A stretch of 64,000 nucleotides of DNA from Parasulfitobacter algicola (GTDB taxonomy: Bacteria; Pseudomonadota; Alphaproteobacteria; Rhodobacterales; Rhodobacteraceae). Positions 52,136 to 61,526 of the stretch are shown one piece after another (within the stretch, counting starts at the first letter, position 1; the number at the start of each line of letters is the position of its first letter). The notes under the pieces were generated by a model, which saw nothing but the letters and a program-made list of their open reading frames with translations, was not told the origin of the DNA and searched no databases. Where the stretch lies: the NCBI RefSeq assembly GCF_013315265.1, contig NZ_JABUFE010000001.1, positions 124,001-188,000 on the forward strand. Reading direction: 5' to 3'. The position numbers and the translations under genes were made by a program.

Positions 52136-52750
52136 TTGACCAATACGCTTTACCAAAACGATCTGCCAGATGGTCTGGATCTTGGCCCTGTCGTTGCAAT
52201 TGATTGCGAAACTATGGGGCTGAACCCACATCGTGACCGTCTGTGCGTTGTTCAGATGTCGGGCGGTGATGGAAACGCCCATCTTGTACAGGTGGCCAAA
52301 GGTCAAACAAAAGCACCTAATTTGACCAAAATGCTTGAAGATCGTGCCGTATTGAAAATCTTTCATTATGGCCGGTTTGATATCGCAGCTATGTATCACG
52401 CGTTCGGGGCGCTGACTGCGCCGGTTTTCTGCACCAAGATCGCATCGCGCTTGATCAGGACCTATACAGACCGTCATGGTTTGAAAAACCTGCTGCAAGA
52501 ATTGCTTGAGATTGATATTTCAAAACAACAGCAATCCAGTGACTGGGGGGCAGAAACGCTGACCGATGCACAACTGACCTATGCGGCATCTGACGTGTTG
52601 TATCTGCATAGGCTTATGGATGAGTTAAATACCCGCTTAGAACGCGAAGGCCGCTTGGATATCGCGCAAGCCTGTTTTGATTTTCTACCCACACGGGCCA
52701 GACTTGATCTGGCTGGCTGGCCTGAAACGGATATCTTTGCACATTCCTGA
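52136..52750 (+). CDS. Ribonuclease D-type 3'-5' exonuclease
   Basis: The protein has 204 residues. The DEDDy site is complete: 'AIDCETMGL' (D, E), 'FHYGRFDIAAM' (D) and 'YAASDVLYLHRL' (Y, D). It lacks the HRDC domains of full RNase D, as do many alphaproteobacterial copies. The start is a TTG at 52136 with AAAGGGA 7 nt upstream; TTG 52130 is a less likely alternative. Confidence 0.88.
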   Translation: MTNTLYQNDLPDGLDLGPVVAIDCETMGLNPHRDRLCVVQMSGGDGNAHLVQVAKGQTKAPNLTKMLEDRAVLKIFHYGRFDIAAMYHAFGALTAPVFCTKIASRLIRTYTDRHGLKNLLQELLEIDISKQQQSSDWGAETLTDAQLTYAASDVLYLHRLMDELNTRLEREGRLDIAQACFDFLPTRARLDLAGWPETDIFAHS

Positions 52751-52843
52751 CCGGCGATCTGCTGCTGACGCATTTCAAGCTGTCCTTGGCGTATGGCGCA
52801 TGAATGCTTAGAGTATAAAGGCTGGACCGCCGGACAGGGAATA

Positions 52844-53446
52844 ATGGCAACTTTTGACAATGCATATTCGCGATTTGTCGTTATGGCAAAAGTGGTTTTA
52901 CCACTGGTCGCACTTGGCATTCTATCAACGCTGTTTCTGTTTTCTAAATCTAAAGACGCCGAACTGACAATTCCTTATGCAGAAGTGGACGTTGAAAGCA
53001 TTGCACGTGATCAGATTATTGGTGAACCCACCTATACAGGCGTGACACGTGATGGGTCGGCTATTTCAATTAGCGCCTTGTCGGCCCGTCCCCGCGATGG
53101 TGATACCACCTATATGCTGGCCGAGGATTTGCAGGCTGTTATTACAACGCCAGATGGCACAATCATTGATATTGAGGCGATCGCAGGGACCGTTGATAGT
53201 GTTGGAAATCAAGCGATTTTAAATGGCAATGTTCAAATTGTGACATCAACAGGATATCAGATCAATACGCCCAGCCTTATGTCGTCGCTGAACGATACAG
53301 ATTTATCCAGCGACGCCGGCGTTCAGGCCAAAGGGCCATTGGGGGTATTGGATGCTGGCGGGATGCACCTGACAGAAACAGCGGAAAATGGCTATCTTCT
53401 GGTTTTCAATGGTGGCGTGAAGCTGGTATATACGCCGCAGAATTGA
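52844..53446 (+). CDS. lptC: LPS export protein LptC
   Basis: A protein of 200 residues: one N-terminal membrane helix (~14-36) then a beta-jellyroll periplasmic domain ('ISALSARPRDGDTTYMLAED', 'ILNGNVQIVTSTGYQINTPS'). It anchors the LptA bridge at the inner membrane. ATG 52844 with CAGGGA upstream is preferred over an earlier in-frame ATG at 52793. Overlaps the lptA frame. Confidence 0.88.
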   Translation: MATFDNAYSRFVVMAKVVLPLVALGILSTLFLFSKSKDAELTIPYAEVDVESIARDQIIGEPTYTGVTRDGSAISISALSARPRDGDTTYMLAEDLQAVITTPDGTIIDIEAIAGTVDSVGNQAILNGNVQIVTSTGYQINTPSLMSSLNDTDLSSDAGVQAKGPLGVLDAGGMHLTETAENGYLLVFNGGVKLVYTPQN

Positions 53447-53457
53447 AGGATTTCACC

Positions 53458-53925
53458 TTGAAAAGATTCTTTTTCCTTTTCGCCTTGATGGCATTGCCCG
53501 CATTTGCCCAGCAACTTGATTTTGGCGGTATGCAGCAAGACCCGAATGCCCCGGTTGAGGTCGTAGCGGACCAACTTGGTGTAAATCAAACGGATGGATC
53601 GGCGACTTTTACCGGAAATGTTCTTATTTCTCAGGGTGAAATGCGCTTAAGCGCTGCAAAGGTTGTTGTGGTTTATACCGAAGAAACAAGTGATATCCAA
53701 AGTATGAAAGCCAGTGGTGGTGTTACATTGCTCAACGGACCAGAGGCAGCAGAGGCAGCAGAGGCTGATTATACCATCGAAAGCGGAATGATCATTATGC
53801 GTGGTAATGTGCTTGTCACGCAAGGTGCAAATACAGTCAGTGCTGATCGTATGACAGTCAATCTGACAACTGGCATGGCGCAAATGGAAGGTCGTGTCAG
53901 AACCGTTCTGGGTGGGCAAAACTGA
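53458..53925 (+). CDS. lptA: LPS transport periplasmic protein LptA
   Basis: An OstA-like protein of 155 residues with a signal peptide (LKRFFFLFALMALPAFA-QQ). The jellyroll domain shows 'VVADQLGVNQTDGSATFTGN' and 'ALVTQGANTVSADRM'-like repeats ('NVLVTQGANTVSADRMTVNL'). TTG 53458 is chosen because GAAGGA is 7 nt upstream; TTG 53443 is possible. It forms the periplasmic bridge for lipopolysaccharide. A GAGGCAGCA triplet repeat at 53743-53764 encodes AAEAAEA. Confidence 0.88.
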   Translation: MKRFFFLFALMALPAFAQQLDFGGMQQDPNAPVEVVADQLGVNQTDGSATFTGNVLISQGEMRLSAAKVVVVYTEETSDIQSMKASGGVTLLNGPEAAEAAEADYTIESGMIIMRGNVLVTQGANTVSADRMTVNLTTGMAQMEGRVRTVLGGQN

Positions 53926-54683
53926 TGACTGCACCGGATCTGAAAGTCGCTGAAGGCAATGTTGGTTTACATATTGTGAATCTGCGCAAAAGCTATCGCA
54001 AACGTCCTGTGATCCGCGATGTAAGTCTTTATCTTGGCCGTGGTGAGGTTGTGGCTTTGCTTGGGCCAAACGGATCAGGCAAGACGACGTGTTTCTATTC
54101 CATTGCCGGGCTGGTCAACCCAGAAGGCGGTCAGGTTTTAATCGATGGCCGCAATGTGACCAATTTTCCAATGTATCGCCGGGCGAAGTTGGGCATCGGA
54201 TATCTGCCACAAGAAATGTCGATATTTCGCGGTATGAGTGTGGAAGATAACATCTGGGCCATTCTGGAAATTGCAGTGGACGACCGCCATAAACGTCGTG
54301 AACGGCTTGAAGAACTTCTATCAGAATTTTCCATCGAACATTTGCGTCGCGCATCTGCGTTAGCCCTGTCAGGTGGTGAACGTCGGCGGGTTGAAATTGC
54401 ACGCTGTCTGGCTGCTGACCCTAAATATTTGCTTTTGGATGAACCCTTTGCGGGCGTTGACCCGATTGCTGTTGGTGAAATTCGTCATCTGGTTGCAGAC
54501 CTGAAAAAACGTGGCATTGGCGTTCTGATTACGGATCACAACGTTCGTGAAACACTCGAAATCGTTGACCGCGCTTATATCCTGCATGATGGAAAAGTCT
54601 TGATGAGCGGGACAACAGATGAAGTTGTGCGCGATGAAAATGTGCGCCGTGTCTATCTTGGTCAAAATTTCCGCATCGGCTAG
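53925..54683 (+). CDS. lptB: LPS export ABC ATPase LptB
   Basis: An ABC ATPase of 252 residues. Walker A is GPNGSGKTT, the signature LSGGERRRVEIARCL, Walker B YLLLDEPFAGVDP and the H-loop 'LITDHNVRE'. Powers LPS extraction with LptFG (not in the window). It overlaps the lptA stop by 1 bp. In many proteobacteria rpoN follows, but here the next gene is hpf. Confidence 0.95.
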   Translation: MTAPDLKVAEGNVGLHIVNLRKSYRKRPVIRDVSLYLGRGEVVALLGPNGSGKTTCFYSIAGLVNPEGGQVLIDGRNVTNFPMYRRAKLGIGYLPQEMSIFRGMSVEDNIWAILEIAVDDRHKRRERLEELLSEFSIEHLRRASALALSGGERRRVEIARCLAADPKYLLLDEPFAGVDPIAVGEIRHLVADLKKRGIGVLITDHNVRETLEIVDRAYILHDGKVLMSGTTDEVVRDENVRRVYLGQNFRIG

Positions 54684-55050
54684 TTGTACAAAATCTTTTC
54701 ACAGAAAACTGCCAAAGCTAACGCAAAAATTCCTTATTTTCACGTAAGTCTGTTGATACTTTGATCACACGGGTCTTGGACACAAACCCGATCTTGGAAT
54801 GATACGAAAAAATACGCGCCCACAAGCCTATGCAATAAGGAAGACATTGACATTCCCCACCTATTTGACACCAAATGTATAGGATGCTTGAGGATCAAGA
54901 TTTCCACACAAAGTCTGCATTGCTTTATCTTGCATGCTGCTCAGCCGATGTTTCGGCGTGTGGAAAAGCCCCTGCATCTCAACATTAATACATCCCTCTT
55001 TCACTGGCCTTTGGCCGGAAACGGATGTTTGTCATTTGCTGGGAGGTAAG
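54684..55050. promoter_or_regulatory. Leader region of hpf
   Basis: This 367-bp region has no gene. Two TTGACA hexamers (54847-54852 and 54865-54870) are candidate -35 elements, but I see no -10 at a normal distance. A TTTTGTACAAAA-like site (TTGTACAAAA, 54683-54692) sits at its start. A strong GGGAGGT ribosome-binding site precedes hpf. rpoN, which is usually here in other proteobacteria, is absent. Confidence 0.4.
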
Positions 55051-55626
55051 ATGCGCTATCAAATTACTGGAAAACAGATCGATATCGGTGAGGCGCTTCA
55101 AACGCACGTCAAAAACGGGCTTGGTGTCGTCATGGATAAATATGCCGAACGTCCCACAGATGCGAATGTAATCTTTTCCAAAAGCGGTCATGAACACGTA
55201 TGTGAAGCGACGGTGCATTTGTCGACAGGTTTGACAGCGCAGGCCAAGGCCCGCGCAAATGAAATTTACGCAGCTTTCGAAGAATGCTGTGACAAAATGG
55301 AAAAACAACTGCGTCGCTATAAGCGGCGACTTAAGGATCATCACAAAAACCGGGCACAACCGGTTGAACAATTTGGTGCATCATCTTATATCCTTGCTGG
55401 ATCGGAGGACGCGGAAGATAGCGAACCAGATACACTTCAACCTATCATCATCGCTGAAATGGAAACGAAAATACCGTCGTTATCCGTTGGTGAAGCAGTG
55501 ATGCAGATGGAAATTGCAGGTGTTCCTGTCGTTATTTTTCGAAACGAAGGCAAACCGGGCCTGAATGTCGTATATCGCCGCGATGACGGAAATATCGGCT
55601 GGATTGACCCACAAAATACCACCTAA
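55051..55626 (+). CDS. hpf: Long-form ribosome hibernation promoting factor
   Basis: The protein has 191 residues. The N-terminal S30AE domain (1-100; 'YQITGKQIDIGEALQTHVKN') binds the decoding site of idle ribosomes. The C-terminal domain (~130-188; 'LSVGEAVMQMEIAGVPVVIF' and 'NVVYRRDDGNIGWI') dimerises them into 100S particles. ATG 55051 with GGGAGGT is preferred over a longer frame upstream. Confidence 0.93.
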   Translation: MRYQITGKQIDIGEALQTHVKNGLGVVMDKYAERPTDANVIFSKSGHEHVCEATVHLSTGLTAQAKARANEIYAAFEECCDKMEKQLRRYKRRLKDHHKNRAQPVEQFGASSYILAGSEDAEDSEPDTLQPIIIAEMETKIPSLSVGEAVMQMEIAGVPVVIFRNEGKPGLNVVYRRDDGNIGWIDPQNTT

Positions 55627-55657
55627 AGCGGCCTGCCGCGGAAACAGACTGTGACAC

Positions 55658-56122
55658 ATGGAAATTAGTTCTCTTTTAAACCCGAATGCCGTCAAACTGG
55701 TCAATCAAGCCAGCAGCAAAAGGCGCCTTTTTCGTGATTTGGGTGATGTTGCCGAAAATGTTTACGGCCTGTGTGCACCGCATATTCTGGACGCACTTTT
55801 GGATCGTGAAAGTTTGGGTCCAACGGGTGTAGGGCATGGTGTTGCCCTGCCCCATGCCCGGATCGAAGAAATAGATCATGTTGCAGCCGTTTTTCTAAAA
55901 CTGGAAAAACCAATGGATTTTGATGCAGTCGACAGACAGCCGGTTGATCTGGTTTTTGCGCTGTTTGCACCACAACAAGCAGGTGTTGAACACCTTAAAG
56001 CGTTAGCATTGGTGTCACGCACAATGCGGGATACGTCGATTTGTGCCAAGCTGCGTGCAAATCATGATCCTGCGATTTTACATGCCGTCTTGACCGAAGG
56101 CCCGGCGTCACAAGCCGCTTGA
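55658..56122 (+). CDS. ptsN: PTS-Ntr EIIA protein
   Basis: A protein of 154 residues with the phosphorylated His66 in 'GHGVALPHARI'. It is the terminal phosphate acceptor of the nitrogen PTS and regulates potassium, envelope and nitrogen functions. The order lptCAB-hpf-ptsN is conserved. Its 3' end overlaps the convergent sulfotransferase gene by 15 bp. Confidence 0.93.
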   Translation: MEISSLLNPNAVKLVNQASSKRRLFRDLGDVAENVYGLCAPHILDALLDRESLGPTGVGHGVALPHARIEEIDHVAAVFLKLEKPMDFDAVDRQPVDLVFALFAPQQAGVEHLKALALVSRTMRDTSICAKLRANHDPAILHAVLTEGPASQAA

Positions 56123-57547
56123 ACTGTCGCGCCAATCCATAAACCCAAACGCAATATAATCTTTCTTATAGGCTGCACGCGCAGCTGCCTCTATTTCGGC
56201 ATCATAAATCTGCGCAAGGTCATAAGGCTCGGCAGTATGGTCGGCCAAAATCTGTGGACATTTGGTTTTTATCTGGCTTGTCAGATACGTCAGACCATCT
56301 TGCAATGCGTCTTCGCGCAATACCATATCTGGAATAATAAACTTGGATATTCCAGAAAGAAGGCTGCTTTGACTGGCCCAAGTCGGGTCAATGCGAATAG
56401 CCGTTTGACCATTCAAGCTGGCCTTTGCAAATCTTAAAAAACCCAAGAATGCGTCATGATGATTTTGCAGGCTGTATGTCTTTGAGGATATCGCCTTCGG
56501 TAAATGAAGCTTATATGCGTTTCGCAGATATTCCCGCACAATCGGAAAACTGTCTTCGTTGACAGATACGATATGTTTGCAAAATACGGCATGCGCACGC
56601 TCAATCGGATGACGCAAAATCGTAAAGGATTTGTTGGTCAGATGTGTACGCTTCCACTGTCTTAGTGTTTTTTGATTGAAAGATATGATCAGATCCGATG
56701 GGTTGGCACCCTCTATATCTGCAAGCCATTTACGGATATATTCACCAGGTCCACCGGGCAGCGGCAAATACAAAAGCGGTGCACTGGCGGCTGCAATATA
56801 ACTTGGAACATTTGGCCCACGGTCCGGCTCATAATTCGGAAATCTGGAAAGATCGAAAAAATCCAACGTTGAAACAGCTGTAACCATTTCATCATAATTT
56901 TCGACCTTGTCATACAGCCCGCCGGGGTTTTGTTTTTTCAGCTTCTGCGAAAGTGTTGTTTGTTCATCGGCTTGGCCCAAAAAACTGGCGATACCATTAA
57001 TGGTATCCAGATCCTTAAGGTCATCATAATCGATATAAAAAGCAGTCTGCCCGGTCCTTTGCAGATTGCGTTTAATCTGGTCGTGGAATGATCGCACAGT
57101 TTGAAGGTGCAATTGAAAACTGTCGATATCAAACATGATTTTAACAGATTTCAGAAACTTTGGGTTGGTCAGTTTCCACTGCCCGGTTTGCTTTGCAATC
57201 TGATGTGAAACATAGCTGTCCAATGGGTTTCGGGTCAGAACAATTTTGGCGCATGCTGTATCTGACAAGCAATGTTCAAATACCCGCGGATCATGGTCGT
57301 GAAAATACCGAAACCCATTTAGACCATCCTGATCTTTGATTAGATCAATCAATGCAAAGGGATCTGCCTCGCGCATCTCCAATGATACCCCAAACAGATT
57401 AGTCTTTTTCGGATATCCCACGAAACTTGGATTAAATGCTTCGCCATGGCATTCGATGTTGGGGAAGTCGTTCAGATAGGTTTCCAACAGATTTGATCCG
57501 GTTCGCATTCCGGCAAGAACAATAAAGTAATCAAAATTATGTCTCAT
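56108..57547 (-). CDS. Two-part sulfotransferase
   Basis: The protein has 479 residues with two sulfotransferase-like halves. The N-terminal part is Stf0-like: the PAPS loop 'VLAGMRTGSNLLETYLN' (~10-26) and 'KIVLTRNPLDSYVSHQIAKQ' (~100-119). The C-terminal half has 'SFTILRHPIERAHAVFCKHI' (~323), like the 3'-phosphate site of Sulfotransfer_2, but its 5'-phosphosulfate loop is not obvious ('YLPLPGGPGEYIRKWLADIE'). The C-terminal half may be inactive or bind the acceptor. It ends the minus-strand polysaccharide cluster. Confidence 0.82.
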   Translation of the reverse strand: MRHNFDYFIVLAGMRTGSNLLETYLNDFPNIECHGEAFNPSFVGYPKKTNLFGVSLEMREADPFALIDLIKDQDGLNGFRYFHDHDPRVFEHCLSDTACAKIVLTRNPLDSYVSHQIAKQTGQWKLTNPKFLKSVKIMFDIDSFQLHLQTVRSFHDQIKRNLQRTGQTAFYIDYDDLKDLDTINGIASFLGQADEQTTLSQKLKKQNPGGLYDKVENYDEMVTAVSTLDFFDLSRFPNYEPDRGPNVPSYIAAASAPLLYLPLPGGPGEYIRKWLADIEGANPSDLIISFNQKTLRQWKRTHLTNKSFTILRHPIERAHAVFCKHIVSVNEDSFPIVREYLRNAYKLHLPKAISSKTYSLQNHHDAFLGFLRFAKASLNGQTAIRIDPTWASQSSLLSGISKFIIPDMVLREDALQDGLTYLTSQIKTKCPQILADHTAEPYDLAQIYDAEIEAAARAAYKKDYIAFGFMDWRDSSSGL

Positions 57548-57550
57548 ACT

Positions 57551-59248
57551 TTATCGCATAACACGGGATTTACGATAGGTCCTGACCCCATCTTTCGTAT
57601 CCTCAGCAATCGGGAAATCCCCGATTAGATAAGGCGGCATACCCATGTTTTTAAGCTGCTGTAAGAATGTGCCGAAACCGGAAAGATCCGTCAGTTTCGG
57701 CGCTTCGGTCAATGGGCTGTGCGGCAATTTCGAGATTGTTTTTACAATTGGCTGTAAGTGCTCGACAGGGGCTTCTAAAAATTCCGCCAAAGACCAGATT
57801 TTGACTTTCGCTTTTGTTTTCGAAGATCGCAGCAATTCGATATGGGCTTTTTCGATACGCTGGAAGCTCGCCGCCCTTTTACGAATAATCTCGGCGGGCT
57901 CAGTGGATTTTGATAAGGCAATGGCCCATGCGCCCGTAATCACCGATATTCGCGCATTCGCATCTTGAACCAGGGTTTGTGATATTTTTTGTTTGTCTTG
58001 TGGACCAAATTGAAAACACTGGTGTTCACCTTGGGTATTCCAGACCAAATTAAGCAGAAAGTCCTTTGGGGCGTAATCCCGTAAACCCGGCTGATTGGAC
58101 AAGCATCCATCAAAAACAGTCTGACCATCATCAAACTCAACCCTGTCGCATGCGAAAAGATGGCCATGAACACGTGCCTTTGTGACAGAGGCAAGCCATG
58201 CAGGAAAATCTTCAATAACTTGGTCAAAGCCTTCGAAAACCGAATATTCTGAATTAGTAATATTGTTTTCCCAACCCTTTTTGGGAAAGCGGCTTTGCAT
58301 CAATAATCCAGGCCTGCCGCGTGTGCGCCGTTCAACGGCCTTATCAAAGATGCGGTCAATCTTTTGCGGTATAGGTTCTGCACGGCGAAGTTGCGATGTC
58401 GGTCTATTCAGGAATTCCTGATAAAGCTTATCTGCATATGGCCAAATTTTTCTGGCAACAAAACAATCAGATCTGTGCAAAAGAGGCAGATGATCATCAT
58501 AAAAAACGTGCGGCTTGCCCTGAAAATCAAATTTCGCCAGCGTCAGCGAACGGCTTTCAATATGTCGCGAATGCAAACGGGACAGAGTCTGGAAATAACT
58601 TTCGTCAGGGATCCAAACTTTTGAAAAATACCGGTCGTACTTTGTGCGATTTGGATCTGCCAAGACTTTTGTCATCGTATTTCGCGTCAAACACCACCAT
58701 TGCGATCCAAGATGAGGGGTAAGGTTTCCAGGCACCTTTCGCTTGATGCGCAGCAGACGTTGGACATCCACGCTACGATCAAACAGATATCTTTGTTGCT
58801 TCCATGAAAACGGGAAAAATAGCGAAAATCGCTCTGTATCCAATCCGCCAATCGTCCATGGAACATCACAGATTGAGGCGCTTTCGATAAAATCCACATC
58901 TGCATGTCCTGCCAAATAGTCCACCAGCTCTTCAACCGGGCGCAACGGCAAACATGCCCCGGACGTCAAATAAACGTGGCCAATATCCGGGAATTCGGAA
59001 AGCGCGATTTCACTGGCTGCCTGGGATGCAGCAACAAGACCCCACGTTCCCCATTCACAGCTGAATTTTCTGAAGACTCTGACATTTTGTAGATTGGATA
59101 ATGACGCTGCAAATTTCTGATATTCGTCTTGTGGAACCAGTTTATCGGCGTGGATCACAACAGGACAGCCATGTGACGCCCAATGGCGTGCAACTTGTTC
59201 AGCCCGGTCCAGTGCAGTGTGCACCAGCATGATGATACCAACACTCAC
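57551..59248 (-). CDS. GT14-like glycosyltransferase, two-domain (paralogue)
   Basis: The protein has 565 residues. The N-terminal half has the core-2/I-branching layout: 'IIMLVHTALDRAEQVARHWA', 'HVYLTSGACLPLRPVEELVD', 'LGSQWWCLTRNTMTKVLADP' and 'WIPDESYFQTLSRLHSRH'. It is clearly related to the protein at 36844-38421. The C-terminal ~250 residues are a separate domain of unknown function. It lies 3 bp upstream of the sulfotransferase, so the two are probably translated together and act on the same glycan. Confidence 0.85.
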   Translation of the reverse strand: MSVGIIMLVHTALDRAEQVARHWASHGCPVVIHADKLVPQDEYQKFAASLSNLQNVRVFRKFSCEWGTWGLVAASQAASEIALSEFPDIGHVYLTSGACLPLRPVEELVDYLAGHADVDFIESASICDVPWTIGGLDTERFSLFFPFSWKQQRYLFDRSVDVQRLLRIKRKVPGNLTPHLGSQWWCLTRNTMTKVLADPNRTKYDRYFSKVWIPDESYFQTLSRLHSRHIESRSLTLAKFDFQGKPHVFYDDHLPLLHRSDCFVARKIWPYADKLYQEFLNRPTSQLRRAEPIPQKIDRIFDKAVERRTRGRPGLLMQSRFPKKGWENNITNSEYSVFEGFDQVIEDFPAWLASVTKARVHGHLFACDRVEFDDGQTVFDGCLSNQPGLRDYAPKDFLLNLVWNTQGEHQCFQFGPQDKQKISQTLVQDANARISVITGAWAIALSKSTEPAEIIRKRAASFQRIEKAHIELLRSSKTKAKVKIWSLAEFLEAPVEHLQPIVKTISKLPHSPLTEAPKLTDLSGFGTFLQQLKNMGMPPYLIGDFPIAEDTKDGVRTYRKSRVMR

Positions 59249-59257
59249 AACATCACC

Positions 59258-60268
59258 CTAAGCCCAATTCCCTTTCGACATCAGCCCCAAAACTTCAAGC
59301 TGACGCCAGTTGATGTATTTTTCAGATTGGCTGCACCACAAGTCAGGATAGCTTTTTAACTTAGATGCATAGATCTGATATTCACGACTGGCTGCATAAT
59401 GCTGTTTGCGCTCCAGTTCCTCATCGGCTTTCGGCAGAAAGGTTCCCAGGAATTTTGTATGCAAGAGACACCCTGATGCCTTTTCACCACCCCATTCATC
59501 ATAAACCAAATTCAACCCACGCGGTAGTAGCATATGCGTAGAGCTCACATAGGCATATCGGCGATCCCATTTCACAAGTGGTATTTTGTTTAAAGCCGGC
59601 GCAAACGCGGGATTATCGCCAAAAAATGTGCGCGCCCTCACCCCGCCTTGTATCCATAAATTTCCAAATATCGAGTTCTTTGAAATTGTATAATTTCCGG
59701 TATCGAACCAAGGCGCACATTCAAGTGGATCCTGCCCAACTTCGTACGGCGTGTCGGCCACCTGACCTTTGGGGTACATATCAATCAGCATGGTTCCAAA
59801 AGATTTGATCGAAGATGCATCAAGCCAATCGGTCAAAGCGCGGATGGGACGTGTGTCACAAAACGGATAGACAAAAAATTCATCCGCATCGACAACAAGT
59901 GTCCAATGGCCCTGTCCATATTTCGTCTGAAGCCATGTGATCCAGTCCACCCCAAAACGCGATCGTTTATAGCTGGCAGATGTGTGCCAGACCGACACAT
60001 CATTTTGTTCGGCAAGGTATTCGGAAGTGCCGTCATTGCTATCGTTATCAACAATCAGAAAATGGCGTATACCCTGATTGCGATAGTATTTCAGAAAATA
60101 AGGCAGCCTGACGCTTTCGTTTCTGACCGAAGAGAAAAGCAATACATCGCTTGGCTGTATCTGTTTTGTGCGATCGACAACCGAAGTTAATTCGCGCCCT
60201 TTACGATATGCCCTTAGCAACCAGCGCTTTCTGCGCAGTCGCAGTTTGTATGACGTGACAAATCCCAC
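59258..60268 (-). CDS. Family 2-type glycosyltransferase
   Basis: A protein of 336 residues. 'ILLFSSVRNESVRLP'-type N-terminus ('DVLLFSSVRNESVRLPYFLK'), 'FLIVDNDSNDGTSEYLAEQN' (nucleotide-sugar site) and the metal-binding 'LVVDADEFFVYPF' (DxD) are those of the Glyco_tranf_2_4 group. No membrane segment. Ninebases separate it from the next gene; part of the surface glycan operon. Confidence 0.87.
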   Translation of the reverse strand: MGFVTSYKLRLRRKRWLLRAYRKGRELTSVVDRTKQIQPSDVLLFSSVRNESVRLPYFLKYYRNQGIRHFLIVDNDSNDGTSEYLAEQNDVSVWHTSASYKRSRFGVDWITWLQTKYGQGHWTLVVDADEFFVYPFCDTRPIRALTDWLDASSIKSFGTMLIDMYPKGQVADTPYEVGQDPLECAPWFDTGNYTISKNSIFGNLWIQGGVRARTFFGDNPAFAPALNKIPLVKWDRRYAYVSSTHMLLPRGLNLVYDEWGGEKASGCLLHTKFLGTFLPKADEELERKQHYAASREYQIYASKLKSYPDLWCSQSEKYINWRQLEVLGLMSKGNWA

Positions 60269-60314
60269 GCGGTGCGTCCTTATTACCTATACTCAAATCA
60301 CTAAACCGGACTGA

Positions 60315-61526
60315 TTATGTGATCCTTAACACTGTTTCAAAATGATGCGCCCAAGTTGGCAGCATTATGGATTTACAGTGTTTTTTTCCACCAACCAGTT
60401 CATTTATCTTCATTTTCCATCCATAAGCGTCGCTTACCGTTACGTAAATAGGGTAATCACCTAGAAATTCACGGAAAATCGGTAAATCATTGCAAAGAAC
60501 AGGCGCGCCCGCCAACGCAGCCTCGGCTGGTGGAAAGCCGTATCCTTCGGCAATCGTCGGAAAAAGCAGCCCATTTGTTTTGGTCAGCAGGTAAGATACC
60601 GCAGCATCTGAAAGACCGCTCAACTCCGTTACGCCAGGCGGGTGGTTATCTAGTCGTTCAAAGACATCCTCGTTCCGCCATCCCCGCGTACCTATGATGA
60701 TCAGATTGGCCTTGGCCCCAAAATCAGCCCATAGATCTAACAAAAACGCATGATTTTTGCGCGGCTCAATCGTGCCAAGCACCATGAAAAACGGATAGTC
60801 TAGATTCAGCGCATCAGGCAAACCAACCGGATCAGGGGGCACCAGATCAATTCCAAGGTGCGCCACGATACTGTCCGGAACCCGCCCCCATTTTGCGAAA
60901 TAATATTCTGTCCTTTTTTGGCTATCATATGAATTATAAACGACAAAATCAGCCATAGCTGAAACATTACGCATCTTTTTCTCAAACGCTTCAACCGTAC
61001 CTTGGCGCTGAAATTCGGGATGATCCAGCGGAATGACATCGTGAATCAGAACATTAATTGTTGCCCCCGTAACGGTTTTGACCGCATTAAATACAGAGAT
61101 ATCCAGATTTGAATGTCCAACATTCCAATATTCAGTGCCTTTAGGCATAGCCTGTTGAAATATCTGACCTGCATGACGACCGCGAAGAATTGCCGTCTTT
61201 CGCAAAGTGGTTTCCGCTTTCTTCCGATCTGGGTTTAATTTCCGCGCTACGTAGGACAGAAAATCAACCTTTAACCAGTCATTTTGCACAAGGCGGCGTT
61301 CGAAATCCTGGGCGCCCTCTTGATCCAGCAGAACATAGCCAAATGCCGTTTTTGCAAAACCAAACATTGGCACAGGATCGGCAAGAAAATAACGAAGATA
61401 AGCCAATTCGACGCGGTCCACGCCTGTCAGGGTCTTACCCGTCCGTGACAAAAGACGCGTCAGATCAAGGCAACGTGCGACTGGATTATTTGTCGTAGTG
61501 GCCGTTTTGGTGCCAGCGCCAGGCAT
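60315..61526 (-). CDS. GT4-type glycosyltransferase
   Basis: The protein has 403 residues. A C-terminal GT-B domain shows 'FMVLGTIEPRKNHAFLLDLW' (~223) and 'GLLFPTIAEGYGFPPAEAAL' (~320, with the EGYG...E nucleotide-sugar site). The N-terminal 'CLDLTRLLSRTGKTLTGVDR' is a stretch common in Rhodobacterales GT1/4 enzymes. ATG 61526 overlaps the 3' end of galE by 41 bp; the conserved 'CLDLTRLL' region starts only ~18 residues in, so a later start is unlikely. Confidence 0.87.
   Translation of the reverse strand: MPGAGTKTATTTNNPVARCLDLTRLLSRTGKTLTGVDRVELAYLRYFLADPVPMFGFAKTAFGYVLLDQEGAQDFERRLVQNDWLKVDFLSYVARKLNPDRKKAETTLRKTAILRGRHAGQIFQQAMPKGTEYWNVGHSNLDISVFNAVKTVTGATINVLIHDVIPLDHPEFQRQGTVEAFEKKMRNVSAMADFVVYNSYDSQKRTEYYFAKWGRVPDSIVAHLGIDLVPPDPVGLPDALNLDYPFFMVLGTIEPRKNHAFLLDLWADFGAKANLIIIGTRGWRNEDVFERLDNHPPGVTELSGLSDAAVSYLLTKTNGLLFPTIAEGYGFPPAEAALAGAPVLCNDLPIFREFLGDYPIYVTVSDAYGWKMKINELVGGKKHCKSIMLPTWAHHFETVLRIT

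Noticed and set aside
53743-53764. GAGGCAGCA triplet-type repeat in lptA as a possible phase-variable tract
   Set aside because: The unit is 9 bp and keeps the reading frame, so changes in copy number would not switch expression.
54847-54870. Sigma-70 promoter before hpf
   Set aside because: Two TTGACA hexamers exist but no -10 element lies 16-18 bp downstream of either.
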